NCBI GenBank assembly: GCA_021904315.1
Contig: CM038918.1
Location: 12,849,349-12,913,348 of the forward strand
Reading direction: 5' to 3'
DNA from: Sphagnum magellanicum
Lineage: Eukaryota > Streptophyta > Sphagnopsida > Sphagnales > Sphagnaceae
Length of the DNA: 64,000 nucleotides
The first letter of the stretch is position 1. The number at the start of each line of letters is the position of its first letter. Positions 12,144 to 24,425 of this stretch are shown here, in pieces. The notes beneath the pieces are model-generated. The model was not told where the DNA came from. It ran no database searches and saw nothing but the letters and a program-made list of their open reading frames with translations. The translations under genes and the position numbers were made by a program.

Positions 12144-12575
12144 CTGAGTAATTATCATACCAAGTGAGTAAAAGCAGGCAGCTAACATTTGACAATCATG
12201 CTAAAGACTTTGCTTACTTCCAATATGAGAACAAAACTTCCCTATGAAAGTAGATGGGGTTTAGGGCTTTGATGCCAAAAAAGTTGATATGTTTTGTGGC
12301 AATGCAATAAGGTACTGTGAACAGACACATGAAATTAAAGCTTTGAATGGACAACAAAAAAAATTCAGCCACTCCCTTCAATGGCATCAATAACCACAAT
12401 CCATCCATCCAACTGCTGGGAAGAACTACTTCCTGTTGGAAAAATCACCCACATCCCTTCAAGTCTTAGAGCCTATTGCCTTCTGTTCCTTCTCAGACAG
12501 TTCAACAAACTCAAAGCCCACTGACTCTGTTGAGTAGCAGAGTTGTAGGTTCCTTGGCAGGAAGATAGCTCATGA
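12144..12575 (-). other. 3' flank and probable 3' UTR of UBP14
   Basis: Single-copy-looking sequence lies between the hAT target duplication and the UBP14 stop codon. It has no open frame or repeat, and I could not place a poly(A) site. Confidence 0.5.
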
Positions 12576-15500
12576 TCATGAGGAGAGACGTTGGAAAAAG
12601 TATAGATAACCCATATCTTTTGGTGGATCCCCTGATAAGGCCACCTTACTGTCATTAAAGATGACCCAATGATCATCTTTCCTCACATGTACCACATAAT
12701 GCCCACTCTGAGTTGAAGTTCCCATGTGACTCACAAATGATAGCAGCTGGTACTCTGCACCAATCATTTTCAGGACAAATTTAACTGCCATTTTACAAGT
12801 CAATAGCCTTCATTGATCTGAAATAGGACCAGTGCACTACACTATGATAAGAATACTTCAATGCAGAAAATTCTATTCCTTGAAGCAAACAGCATCTTTC
12901 TTCAGCATCTAGTCAGCCTTTCTAACTATATTTCAGGGATGACAGCAGTAGTGACTTACTTCCTTGACCATTGGGCAGGTCTGGTTCAAAGGCAACATTG
13001 TCATGGTTCCCTGTGCCCATGTCTGGGTCCACTGCACTTGAAACCTCTGAGTGACTAAAAATCCACTCCGCAGCCCTCTCCACATTCCCACCCTAAGAAC
13101 AGGATTGTAAACATAGACTGGATTAGTACATGAGAGGAGAAACACATCTGGAGCAGAACAATGGCATCACCTCACAAGAGCATAAAGATTTGAGAGAGTC
13201 ATACCCACCGTAGCTCTTAATGCTTTGCATGCCACATCAGGCTTGAATCCGAATGAAACAAGTGTCTCTAAGTTGACCTCATCGACTGCCTGAAATTCTT
13301 GTGCACCTCTGAAGGGCTCATCAACATCTACTACACCCCACATTGTTAGCAGCCCACTCTGAGAAGAGGCATTCTGTCAAACAAATTCAGTGCGAAAATC
13401 TGAACAAAACTAAAGTCAAAACAGTGTAATAAGACTAATGTGTTGAAACAATCTACCTGGGTCATCCATATGTGCCAGCAGCCAGGTCATTGCCTCTTCC
13501 AGTCCGGTATTTGAGGTCTGGATTGCTGCTTTCTCACACCGCAGCCTGGGGAACCCCATTGTTGCCAACTGTGCAACAATTGCCTCATCTGCTGCTGCTC
13601 CCACTTGGTCAGTTGGTCCTGTGAAAAGAAACAAAACCTCAGCCCAAGAATGCTGCATCCATTTTCTGTGGAACCTCTAAAGACCTGCTTCAATGTCATT
13701 TCCAATCCTTGTCCAATCTCATCAAATGTTACACAACAGAGATTCACTGGCTTCAGGTGACTTCAGGTGCCAATGCCATTTGGAGTTCAGGGAGCTGTCC
13801 ACAGTTCAAAAGGAGGTTGAGAGATGACAGGAAGACACCTGCTGTTTCAGGTAAAAGTTGTTCATCAGGTTGTAGCCCCTGGCCACGCATCGAACTGATG
13901 TCAAGCTCATCTGGCACATCTACAAAGACATCTGCAAATACCAGGGAAACGTCTTTGAAGGCAGATACAGATGTCAAGGAAGCCAAACCACAGAATAAAA
14001 ATCTCAGATTAACCAGAACATTCTACCAAACTGACTGATCAAAAGTTCAATACTAACTGTGCAATATTTTCCTATTTAAGATCTTCACAAAACAGGCAAC
14101 TTCATTCTTGCATCTTTGGCTTGGAGCCACTATGTTCAACAAAACTGCCATTGAGAAGCAGCTAGGGTGCTTAGCTTGGTAAAAGTTCTTACCCAATTTT
14201 TTGGGAACCCAGCCAGCATCTAGTATGAACTTGCGCAAATGAATGACAAGGTAATCTGGAAATGTGGCCAACCATGTTGTCCTACACAATGAAGCACCAG
14301 CAGAGTACGTATCTATGAGGTTGGAGGTCAAACTAACCATAACATTTTGAGTGTCAGTTCCAGCCAAACCAAAATAAACACAACAAGAATGAGTCAGCTC
14401 ATAACCTTGTGTGTGTCACTCACAAAGTATCAGACCATCACCCTCATCATGGATGACAGTGGCTAGCTGCCATTACTCCTCACCGAACTCATAAGCTCTC
14501 AACAGTAGGTGTTGATAAGCTAATGACATTTTCAGGCAATAATTACATGAAAAGTCATGTCCTGAGTTTGTATTACATTTCCAGAAGCAACAGGAAGGCT
14601 CAGTCATGTTGTCAGGTAGCATTTATGAGACATTATTTTCCCAGCAGCATATACAATACTGTAACAGCTTTGCAAGGTCATGCACATCTCATGATACTTA
14701 TCATGCATACTGTATTTTGGCAGCAATCAACACATGGATTCTTCTGAAGGTCAAACTTTCATTTCCCTGTTCTAAAGTTTGCAGTGAATGAGCCCCATTC
14801 ACATAGTTTGCTATACCTAAAAATGTCTATAGGGAGAAGCACGCCAATGTCCTTCAGGCTACCTGATCGTAGTCCTCCCACTTATGGCACTACCACAAAT
14901 ATCATGAACATTCCATTGACATATACTATGGTTCTCCAATGAATCAGGCCATCTCCCATTGTTTGCTTCCGTACCCCTAAACATGTTTATAGACAGGAGC
15001 AGTGCCAATATTCTCCAGGCTGCTTCAGGCAAGATGACCTACTTGATTGCAGTTGTCTTCCCATTTATGGCACTACTATAGAAATCATGAATTTCTTCTG
15101 CTGCACAGAAGCTTTCCAAGCAAGCTGCCAATGGAACTCGAGGGCGAACTATTTCTTCATTACTCCTGTTCCATCAAATGATCCCATTTTTCAGAACTTA
15201 GCCATCACAATCTTCCAAGACACGTTAGTGTATATTTCTTCTGCAACATGTCAGGAGTCACCAGAGAGTCAGCTCATTGTTGGCAAGGGTAAAAAAGCTT
15301 TGCATGCAATGTGTAGAACAGATCACAGAGGGACACTGGTTCAACAAGAAAGTGCTTACAGCTTCTCCCCAGCCAACTCTTTCTCTGCCTTCCGCTTCTG
15401 ATAAGCTGCCACTTCATCTGCATGAAGCATAACAATATCACTCTTAGAAACCATCCAAACAATTACAAAAGTCCAACTCTACACTTCTTGTTACATGCAA

Positions 15501-18500
15501 ACCATTGCACTTACTGCCAGTCTTTAGACACTAGAAGTGCATGAGACAAAGAAGGTGATGAGGGAAAGACGGAAGAAAGAAAATTGTTCTTCCAATTGAG
15601 AAAAGAAGCACAACCCAAAGTCCCACAGAGATGATGCTCACCTGTATTGATGGCTGCATGTAATGGTATACTCAATGAAAGAACATTATCAGTTCTCCTG
15701 GTATATTTCACTTTCCTGGATGAGGAGCACATGATTCTCTCCTCCACATAGAACTTAAAGCATTGTGATGGATCCTCTGCTGCAATGCTTGCACGAGTGC
15801 GCTCTACTTGCTCAAGGAAATGCTGGAAATATTCCAATGCATCCTGGCAGATTACAAGCAGATAATTATGCAACCTATATTGCTCAAATGGTGATGCAGT
15901 CACATCTCAGTCTGAAAACATGTGTAGCCAGTAGAAGGCATGCAGAATTCTGTAAATAAGTCACATCTCCAGTTCATATGAATTATCCTAGTATGGTGAG
16001 AATTCAAGAACTTCCAAGCTAACCAGGGAGGAAAGAATCAGGGTCTCTGAGAACTGGAACCCTGAGTCACAGAGGAATGCTGGTTGCACAAATAGCTTGA
16101 CTATTGTTGCTAAAATAGAAAAAACTGGCAAAACTACTTTGACTTTGCAGAAGACTGTAATTGAAAAATGATCCAGTCCCTGGCAGCTAACAATATTCAA
16201 CCCACCAGTGAGGCATTCCAAAACGAAACCCACTTGGTACTGCAGGGTGTGTCTGTTTGATACAGCTCATGGCCTCTTGCCACCAATGAGTGGACTGAAC
16301 CAGATTAAATAAAAGCGACATACAGAAACCATGGACTCTGTTTTTGCCCCTCACACAGGCTTATAGTTGTTGCCAATGTGGATGGGTAGTGAGTTTTTCA
16401 TAAACCCAGAGGACCAGGCTTTACAACACTCCTCACGCTCCCATACCTGCTGGGCCTGCTATACATAACATTTAAGCAATGCTACCTAGACCAGCTTTGG
16501 AGGGCATAGCCAGGAACCAGCAGGGCATAAGCCCGGTTACTTCTTCCCCAATGGAAATTTGCTGGGTATTATTATTCCTCAAACCAACTGGACTGGGCCT
16601 TACAGACACTGGTAGATACATCTTGCAAAGCATAGACAGAGAATTTGTACCTGTTGCCTGGAACTTGCAAACTCTGGATGACCAGTGCCAATCAAAGATT
16701 TGAACATGCGTGGAGGGATGCCATCTTGTCCCTTCAATAAACAAGTGAGACCCTGCCCATGATCAGAAACTCTTGCACTCTCTCACTCTGTGCATATTCT
16801 CTCAATTCCCCCATAAATACTTGGGACAGGAAATTCCCTATCAAAAGTGGTGAATTACAGTCATGAACAGGAAACTGCAAAGCTCCTGGCAGGTAATGAA
16901 AACGTACAATATTTCCATTTGCTTCTTCTGTTGCTTCACTTTCCACTGTCTGTCAGGAAACAAGTACAAACCAGAACAGCATCAAAATCCTGCCAGAAAG
17001 GAAACATTGGAACCAGTTTCTTTCTTTGCCATGCTGGCAAGCTATCAAGACACAACTGGTCAAGAACTATATATGCTACTGCTGAGATCACCAATTTGTT
17101 ACCTTTTGAGATGCAACAGCATATTTCCCAGAGAGTATGCCATGTGCCAACTTTGCCCTGTCATAGTGATAATAAGAGATGAAATCAGTAAAGCTGATGA
17201 CAACCCTCAAAATAAGGACAACTGGATAAAGCACATAAATGAATGGAGACCATAGTACCCCTGGACAGAAGAAAAGTCAATGATAGAATCACACAAAAGA
17301 CTCATTTTAAATCCATGACATCAGCTGTTGAAGACAATCACACATGCATAAGAAGCTTGGGATTTCCCAATGTTGTGCCAACGATTCCAGTTGTTGAGAG
17401 TTATGAAAGTAGATGGCCACATTAACTTACAGCTGCATATCCAGATCCAGAGTAGGATCAGCAGGAGCCTGTCGAAATGCATCCTCCAACTTGAGGTTTT
17501 CAAAATAACTAGAGACAAATGATAGTTCAAATCAGTCAATGCAATCACCTTGCAGAGCACTAACTCATCTCAGGATACAACAGAATTCAAATTAACCAGC
17601 ACAACAATCAAACACATGGAAAGGGATAACAGCAACATCATGGCGCTGCCCAGATTACTGTGACTATCTTCTTTAGTAAACAAAGTAAACCCTAACAACC
17701 CCCCCTCCATCTACATACCCATTCAATTCCAATGTATGGAGGGAGACCCAGCTGAACTGAAATTGGTCTGAAAGGAAGAGAAGCTTACTGCTTTTGGAAA
17801 TCCTTTGTGGCAAAAACAGCTTGCATAACAGAGCCAAGGTAGCAACTGCATAGAGTTGCACCAGATCAGTGCTGTTATCTGCAACCAAAAGTAAAAAGGG
17901 CTCTTCCAACACAAAAGAGGAAAACATCATTTCAAATGATCTCAAAGAATACCACAGCTAACCAAGGACATAAACAGGTGTTACATAAAGTCTTCCACTG
18001 GTCTGCAGTGGGCCAAAAGGTTTAAGCAGACTTGAGGATTTTGTTTTACCCTGACCTTCCATGACCTAGTGAGGACACTCTCAAGGTTCTTCAAGTTGCA
18101 CATAGCATTTTTGGGGGAATCAGCAATCCACAGAAAGAGACAAGAGTACATTAAAATAATCACATGAATGCACAGAGAATATACTTGCTAGCTTGTGAAA
18201 TGCAAGGAAGAAGATTCTCCTGCTATAAGTTAGGCTTAAGAGAAACTACAAAGCATCTGTTGCAAGCCAATGCACCGTACATTGGTAATGAAATTCTATG
18301 CAAAGGAAACCTAAAGGACTGCTACATTGTCTGAATCACAAATTGCAAGATTTGACAAACTGTGTGCCTACAAAGTATATCATTTCCAACCACACAGGAA
18401 GAATTGTCTTGCCTGCTGTCAACAAAACTCACAAGCAAATAGAGAGGTAGAAACACTATTGAATAAGTAAGAAGTGAATTAACACCGGAAGAACTTCACC

Positions 18501-20990
18501 AGCATACCATATAAAACTGCATAAATTCAAAAAGTAACTGTCACATATTCCATGACCAGAAACCTTTGTTACAAAAAATCAGGCAGGGGAACGGGGAAAA
18601 ATATACTTCTCAGAGGATGCAGAGAAGTATTACCTGTTCCCAAGATTGGCAAGTCCTGTCAAGCCAGGTCCGAAGAGTGGCTCTAGCTCCTTCCCTTTCT
18701 CTTGAATTCGATTCCAGTCAAAATTAGTATTCTGGTCTAGCTCCCTTTCAGCTGTTGTCATTTCTGTCTGCAGTGTACCCCACCCCATCTGAGACTGATT
18801 GGCAAGAAGTACAACATAGGCACTTAAAGGTATATGTGAATACACACAAGCATTTTCTCACAAATGTCTGAGAAATAGCCACACACTATGATGTAGCACC
18901 CCCTGCTCATGTCCAGATAAATGCCTAAGTTCTGTTGGGAAGCAAATGCTATTTACCTTCGTCAAAACTGAGAAATTGATACCAAAATGTGCCAAGTGCT
19001 CTGCCAACAGAGGATCTTCCACAGTATCATCCTCTGGATAGGAATACACATCTGCAACCAGACCAACAAAGCAAGCTCTATCAGAATGGCATTTCCTCTC
19101 ACTGACTGCAGTTATGATGCAAACTTTTATGTCCATCTTTGACTGTACCATTAAACCACTGGTTGCTGAGAGAATATCTAAGTACTGTCTAGACCCCTCT
19201 ATAACCATCCACTCCACCAAGCCAACTATCATTGATGTGGCAAGACAAAGAGAGTGAGGAGTCAACACCAGCTGCTTCCAAGTCAGCTGTGATAGTTCCA
19301 AGCTTCACAGCTAACGGATAGTTAGTCTCCTGGTAGTGCTCCATAGCATGGTTATTGCCTCCTGTCCCGTCCCAGTTGCGGCGTCCGCAGAGAATCATTC
19401 CATCAGTAAGGTTCAACCACAAGTTCTCTGTTTTGTCACACTTGGCACACTTCCAGCCTGTGGGCGGCACCCTAACTCCTGTTTTTAATTGCTGCAGTGA
19501 TGTGGCAAATACGCTCACATGTCTCTTGTCGGCAGTCCAAGATGCAACCTGTTCCTTCCGCTCAGCACCCACAGCTGCCAGGACTCCATCTACTGCCAGC
19601 CTAACCTGACATCTCAAGATACAATGCTAGCTCATATGAGGACAGTACCATATACAGAATTTACAAAACCTTGAATGTAAGTGACCGTAGCATCTGCAGG
19701 GGAGTTCCCATATATTGGCTTTTGGCATCCTTGAAAAGTGAAAGATTCGCAGAACTGCCTACCTTCTCTGGAAGCTCCACACTTGGGAATGGAAGTGTAA
19801 CAAAGTCAGGCAAAATAACAATGCTGTATGTCTCCTCACATTCTGGATCCTTTGAATTAAAACCGCCATCGACACCTTTGTCAGAAAACCACAAATGCAC
19901 CCAGTAAAGAATGAAACATATCCAAAACCAAGCTCAACTCCAGGTAAGCCACTGATTTACCAGCAATAGGGAACAGGGACAGCCTGCTGAAATTCAGTTA
20001 AGGCAAAATTCTTCTTGCTGAACTTAGGAAGAAGATACAAAAGAGAGAAGGTCTTTGTGTAAATGCAAGAGGTGTGCGCATACCTATTGCCAGCAATGTT
20101 GGTTTCTTGTGTGGCCGGTTCTCACTGACTAACTTTGGCCTCTGTTGAATATTCAGGTACACAGGGTCACCGGTCTTCTCATAGTTCCACAAGACAAACT
20201 CTTGCCCAAAAGCTAAGAACGAATTCAGATCCACATATAGACCACCTTCAGACCTCTGCACAATTAAGTTACACACAAACTGGTCAAAACTCATTTTGCA
20301 ACTGCGAGCTGATTTTGTGACAAAACTCATCACCTTACACGTCTGCTCCTTAAAAGAGTCCCAAATCTGCAGTGTACCAACTTTTTACCCTGTCCCATTG
20401 GGGCCACAGACGCACAAGTGAGTAGAGCAGGGAGCAGGACTAATGGAAACAAGGAGCACAAATCACAGGAGAAGTGAAAAAGATGCAAATTGTCTTCTTC
20501 AACCAGGGCATCAATGCAAAGTGACTAGGAAAAAAAAAACCATGAACTGCTAGATAACCTGGCACCAGCCAGTACCTAGGGCACAAGTCAGACCCAACTG
20601 GGTGAATTCAATTTATCTTCTACACCCAAACCATAGCAGCAATAGCAGCAATTGAAGGTTTTCATCCACATCGACTCCTATACATATCCACTCTGAAATA
20701 ACAGAATTCGCCATCTTGTGGTGATCACGGACCTACCACAGCTAACCCTAACCCTAAAAACGTGTAAATCAACCGCACAGCATTTGCAGAATGGGAAATA
20801 GAAACACTGCATGCAAATCCTGCTTGATAAGTATCATAGAGACACGGAAAAAAGGGGGGAAAAAAACGGGGGCACAAAGAAACGTCGTCTCTACCGGAGT
20901 GCAAAAAGATATGCAGCACTCTTCCTTGTAGATCCGGTTGGACGGCTCAGGGATCCGCACTTTAGACAAATGCGCCTTTAAAACCTCCAT
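12576..20990 (-). CDS. UBP14: Ubiquitin carboxyl-terminal hydrolase 14 (UBP14/USP5 type), 19 exons, 791 aa
   Basis: This deubiquitinase disassembles free polyubiquitin chains. Exons, 5' to 3': 20895-20990, 20084-20255, 19763-19875, 19269-19605, 18957-19051, 18634-18767, 17789-17845, 17431-17508, 17103-17157, 16651-16731, 15642-15843, 15360-15417, 15043-15165, 14193-14281, 13839-13931, 13457-13618, 13209-13327, 12960-13092, 12576-12754. All junctions are GT-AG and the phases add up to 792 codons with the stop, close to the roughly 797 residues of Arabidopsis UBP14. The start MEVLKAHLSKVRIPEP matches the family N terminus. The UBP zinc finger has C180, C183, C200 and H213. The Cys box is CYLGSVMQAVF (Cys about 317, exon 7). 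Two UBA domains lie at about 607-648 and 666-703. The His box is SGHYVVHV (His about 751), with FND (Asp about 767) behind it. The C terminus reads DMGYLYFFQRLSS. All catalytic residues are present, so it is probably functional. Several large ORF-like stretches across it are exon-plus-intron read-through. Confidence 0.93.
14405..14520 (-). repeat. Sense-strand intronic repeat, copy in UBP14 intron 13
   Basis: Read on the minus strand, it contains the family's GGCAGCTAG, CATGATGAGGGTGATGGTCT and GATACTTTGTGAGTGAC. It matches 52960-53100, 58208-58340, 58421-58560 and 27063-27195. The copy is on the transcribed sense strand of UBP14, as the other copies are in their own genes. Confidence 0.7.
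14812..14935 (-). pseudogene. Decayed partial duplicate of UBP14 exon 13 inside intron 13
   Basis: CACTTATGGCACTACCACAA here matches CATTTATGGCACTACTATAG in exon 13, 183 bp away. The similarity continues across the exon's 3' end and donor region into intron DNA (TCTATAGGGAGAAGCA against TTTATAGACAGGAGCA). The copy has an in-frame stop and small deletions relative to the exon, so it cannot be an alternative coding exon. Confidence 0.6.
20742..20758 (-). promoter_or_regulatory. Telo-box-like sequence in UBP14 intron 1
   Basis: CTAACCCTAACCCTAAA on the plus strand reads as TTTAGGGTTAGGGTTAG in the sense of UBP14. Telo-boxes near the start of plant housekeeping genes often have regulatory roles. 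Here it lies about 140 bp into the first intron. It may instead be a chance interstitial telomere repeat. Confidence 0.35.
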
Positions 20991-21140
20991 GTCGAGAAAA
21001 AGCTTTCGAGCAGTGGTAGTTTTGATTCTATGTGCTGATAACTAGTTAGAAAACCCCCGCCCTTTTGATTGAAACTCTAGTCCCTCTCCATCTACCGAAC
21101 GCCCAAGCTGTTCCTTCGATGTCACCCAAGCTGTGTATGC

Positions 21141-21150
21141 ATATATATAC
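21141..21150 (-). promoter_or_regulatory. Possible TATA box of UBP14
   Basis: ATATATATAC reads GTATATATAT on the minus strand, 150 bp upstream of the UBP14 start codon. Spacing would suit a 5' UTR of about 120 bp. No transcript evidence is available. Confidence 0.35.
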
Positions 21151-21386
21151 ACCTTCTTACCTACTGCTTGGAAAACCACCGGCAGAAGAAGAAGAATAAT
21201 AATTCAATCTGCTAATCCACTCTTCGATATTGATATCAGGAAGAAGAAGACGGGATTGCCAAGCTCTCTACCAGCTCCTCCGATCAGTCGTCAGAGAACA
21301 CGAGACCCAAATGGAAGAACAAAAACCACAAAATCAAACCTCGAACGATAGAGAAGAAAGAAAGAAAAAAAAATTCGCGGAAACGA

Positions 21387-21442
21387 GAATGGGCGGGCGC
21401 GCAGGCTGGCGGGCGGGGAGGGGCGGGGCGGGCGGGCGGGGG
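21387..21442 (+). promoter_or_regulatory. GC-rich G-run cluster upstream of UBP14
   Basis: The plus strand has repeated GGGCGGG and GGCGGG units, ending in GGGCGGGCGGGGG. This resembles a GC-box cluster with G-quadruplex potential and stands out against very AT-rich surroundings. It lies about 400 bp upstream of the UBP14 ATG. Confidence 0.5.
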
Positions 21443-21524
21443 TTTTCTTTTCAATGAGTCTTTGGGTCAGGAAGAGAGACGATAGGGCATCTGACGGTCA
21501 GTATTTGCACACAGATAGATAGGG

Positions 21525-22013
21525 TCTGAAGTCTTGGATGGATAAATTCATAAGGGATGAATGAATGAATGAATGAGTCTCGGGTCTACATTCTTGGATG
21601 GATGAATTTAAACGGGATGAATGAAGAATGAATCTAAAATCTAGTCTAAAATGGATGAATAAGAGATGGAATGTAGGTATGATCTTTACATTATAGTCTT
21701 TGATGGATGGATGAGTGAATGAACGAATCTGGGGCTACATTCTTGGATGGATGCATGTGAACGGGATGAATGAGGAATGAATCTAGAATGTAGTCTTAAA
21801 TGGATGAATAAGAGATGGAATGTAGGTATGATCTTTACCTTGTAGTCTTGGATGGATGGATGAATGAATCTCGGGTCTACATTCTTGGATGGATAAATTT
21901 AAACGAGATGAATGAGGAATGAATCAGAATGTAGTCTTAAATGGATGAATAAGAGATGGAATGTAGGTATGATCTTTACATTATAGTCTTGGATGGATGA
22001 ATGAATGAATGAA
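21525..22013. repeat. Minisatellite of about 145-bp units built on GAAT/GGAT tetranucleotides
   Basis: AAGAGATGGAATGTAGGTAT recurs at 21661, 21810 and 21951, giving unit lengths of 149 and 141 bp. Each unit also has CTACATTCTTGGATGGAT, a GAATGAATGAAT stretch and GTAGTCTTAAATGGATGAAT. About 3.3 units are present, so the repeat has two levels: tetranucleotides inside a longer unit. Confidence 0.85.
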
Positions 22014-22702
22014 AGCCATTTTTTACCAATTGGCTGTTGTACCAACTAGGTACATCGGTGTGTAGGTCATTACCCACCAACCTAATTGCACCAACTACAT
22101 GTAATAAGTAGGGTCAAAGTGAACCATCACCCCACCAACACACCTCAACTGACTTAATATCTGGCTTCACCTTGGTAACCCACTATGTAAAGAAGTAGGT
22201 GCTAGATATAGGTAGATAGGTAAGAAAATAGGTGACTATTATGCAAGCGGATACATAGCTTATGCATAGGTAAGGGCTGTTTGTACTACCTACCTAGTTG
22301 GTAGGTAGCAGAGAACACAACCCATCTAACCACCCTGGTTAGTTAGGGGGTCAACCATCCAACAGAAAATCACTTACCATCCATCCTTCATGGCGCACTC
22401 ATCTGTACCGTTCACCAGGAAACATTTCTATTTTGTATTCCTCGGCCCGTAACTAACCACGGTGGTTAGGTATGTACTAACCATTCACCTGTATCTACTA
22501 CCTACTGTTATTTTTCTTAAGTACATAATCATACAACTTAACCATGATCAACTGCATTACCTGCTTACTTACTTTTGACACTTGTCCACTTGATGCGTTG
22601 GTAAGTTAGTCACGTAGGTAGTGTGAGGTGGGAAGTAGGAGGGTTTAGAGGTTTAAACTTTAAACCAATTGGAACCTTGGTAAGTGTCATTAGGGTTAGG
22701 GG

Positions 22703-22803
22703 AGGTTCTTGTACGCGTGGGTTCTCCTGAGGCCTGGCCACCTGAGGGCCTGAGCCCTAGGGTGTTCTTGAACTTTAAGGAGAAACCACAAGTACAAGAA
22801 CCT
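22703..22803. repeat. Hairpin element, copy 1 (101 bp)
   Basis: It starts AGGTTCTTGTACGCGTGGG and its opposite strand starts AGGTTCTTGTACTTGTGG, giving terminal inverted repeats of about 25 bp. The centre has CCACCTGAGGG, GAGCCCTAGGGTGTTC. The same layout recurs at 24004-24100. It resembles a very small MITE, but no target duplication is clear. Confidence 0.65.
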
Positions 22804-24003
22804 AAATCCACGCACTTAATGAATCTCTTAACAATTTAAAATAAATAATTATTCATCAGACATGTGTAAAAGTTGCAAGGTACTATGGTATACGGAAGGA
22901 ACCTTTTTCTCTAGTTTGGGATCCATTGGATTATTATCCTTTGGGTAAGTGCTCTTTTTTTTTGGCAATTGTTTGATGTAGTGAAAGTGGCTATCATACA
23001 TGAAGATATTTAGCTAAATTTGGCTATAAACTAGAAATGGAAGTCAATACATTGAAGATCTTTCTGTATTTTTGGCTCCCAGCTAGAACAAGTTACTGTA
23101 GAAATCTGGTGACATGTTCCTATTTATTTTTTTCTATCCAGAAATTGACAGATTTTGTTCATTTTAAAAATAAATCCTTTGCATAAGTTCGACTCAGATT
23201 TCTGAGGTTGAAAATTTGCCTCAAAAGGGTTTGAAGGTCAATTGTTTTTCTTTATCTTCCATGACTTAGCAAGATTATACCATCTATGAAGAACGATAAA
23301 GTTTAAATTTGAAGCAATGTAAATAGCATACACTTGTCAATTCATTCTTTGGGATTACCTATGTGACCTAGCAACCACAAGTGCACCGTCCATTGAAAAC
23401 CCATAAACAACTCTCTTTTTATTTCTCTAGATACTCTGAGGCATCTCCAACCCACACCGGCAAACAAATCCTCTATTTTGAAATAGAATATCGTTTAATG
23501 ATCACTGTTCCCACCCACAAACGTCATAAAGTCCCTTTAAACACTCAAAGACCATTTATGTCTTTACATCTGGACGAGTAAGAGTCACTGTCCAAATCCA
23601 CAGTAGAAAAAAAGACTTTGAAGGAGTTAAAATGACCACTGCAAAATGGACCATCAATACCGGAGACCGGAGAGCAGCAGGATTTGCGCTATCCTGCTGC
23701 AAGACTTAATGAAAAGGGGTATTTGCTGGTGTGGGGGTGGAGATTCTCTAAGGTGTGTAATGCCAGGGGAGATGCTTCTATTTTTTATATGTTCTCACGT
23801 TCTCATCTAAAGAGAGTATCTCCCCCTTCTATTCTTATATGTTCCCATGTTATCATCTTTCCTTCACAAAATTTTGTTCTTCAAAAAAAAAAAAAGGAAA
23901 TTTTCAACATATCAACATTTCTGAAAAGGAATACAATAAATGTCCAAGATGCCAAGGTACTACAGACGTAGTATACAATTTTAGAAGCTTAAAATTTTAG
24001 GTG

Positions 24004-24100
24004 AGGTTCCCCTATGAGTGGGTTCTCTTGAGGAAGCCACCTGAGGGTGTGAGCCTGAGGGTGTTCCCACCCTCAGGAGAACCCACAAGTACAGGAACCT
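24004..24100. repeat. Hairpin element, copy 2 (97 bp)
   Basis: It starts AGGTTCCCCTATGAGTGGG and its opposite strand starts AGGTTCCTGTACTTGTGGG. The core CCACCTGAGGGTGTGAGCC is shared with copy 1 at 22703-22803. Inverted arms of about 30 bp would fold the whole element into one hairpin. Confidence 0.65.
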
Positions 24101-24405
24101 CCACTCACATAAACAACTCTCTTTTGATGGGAACATAGGAACATCTAAGAATAGCATAGTCTAGGGTCAGTTTCCACAATGACAAAAGGATTGTTTTCCA
24201 AAAAAAAAAAAAAAATTTAATTATTAATTTTTCCATGTTCTACTTATGATATATTGTCATATGAGTAATCAAATTATTCAAAGTGCAGCCTATGATAATT
24301 AGGATGGTTTTCAACTTGTCAACTCCATATTTTCACAAAAATTTGTTTCACTATTTTGAGGATCATTTAATGACAAAATAGACCTATTGGGGTAAGGTAG
24401 GAGGA

Positions 24406-24425
24406 CCCCCCCCCCCCCCCCCCCC
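24406..24425. repeat. Poly(C) run of 20
   Basis: An uninterrupted C run is followed by TCCCC. Other long C runs on this strand are at 27563-27578 (16), 42184-42208 (25) and 52016-52027 (12). Confidence 0.9.

Noticed and set aside
14812-14935. Possible alternative coding exon of UBP14
   Set aside because: The similarity to exon 13 is real, but the reading frame has a stop and indels, so it is treated as a decayed duplicate.
21230-21457. Arg/Gly-rich frame near the UBP14 promoter
   Set aside because: Low-complexity translation of the purine-rich and GC-rich upstream region, on the strand opposite to UBP14. No family is recognised.
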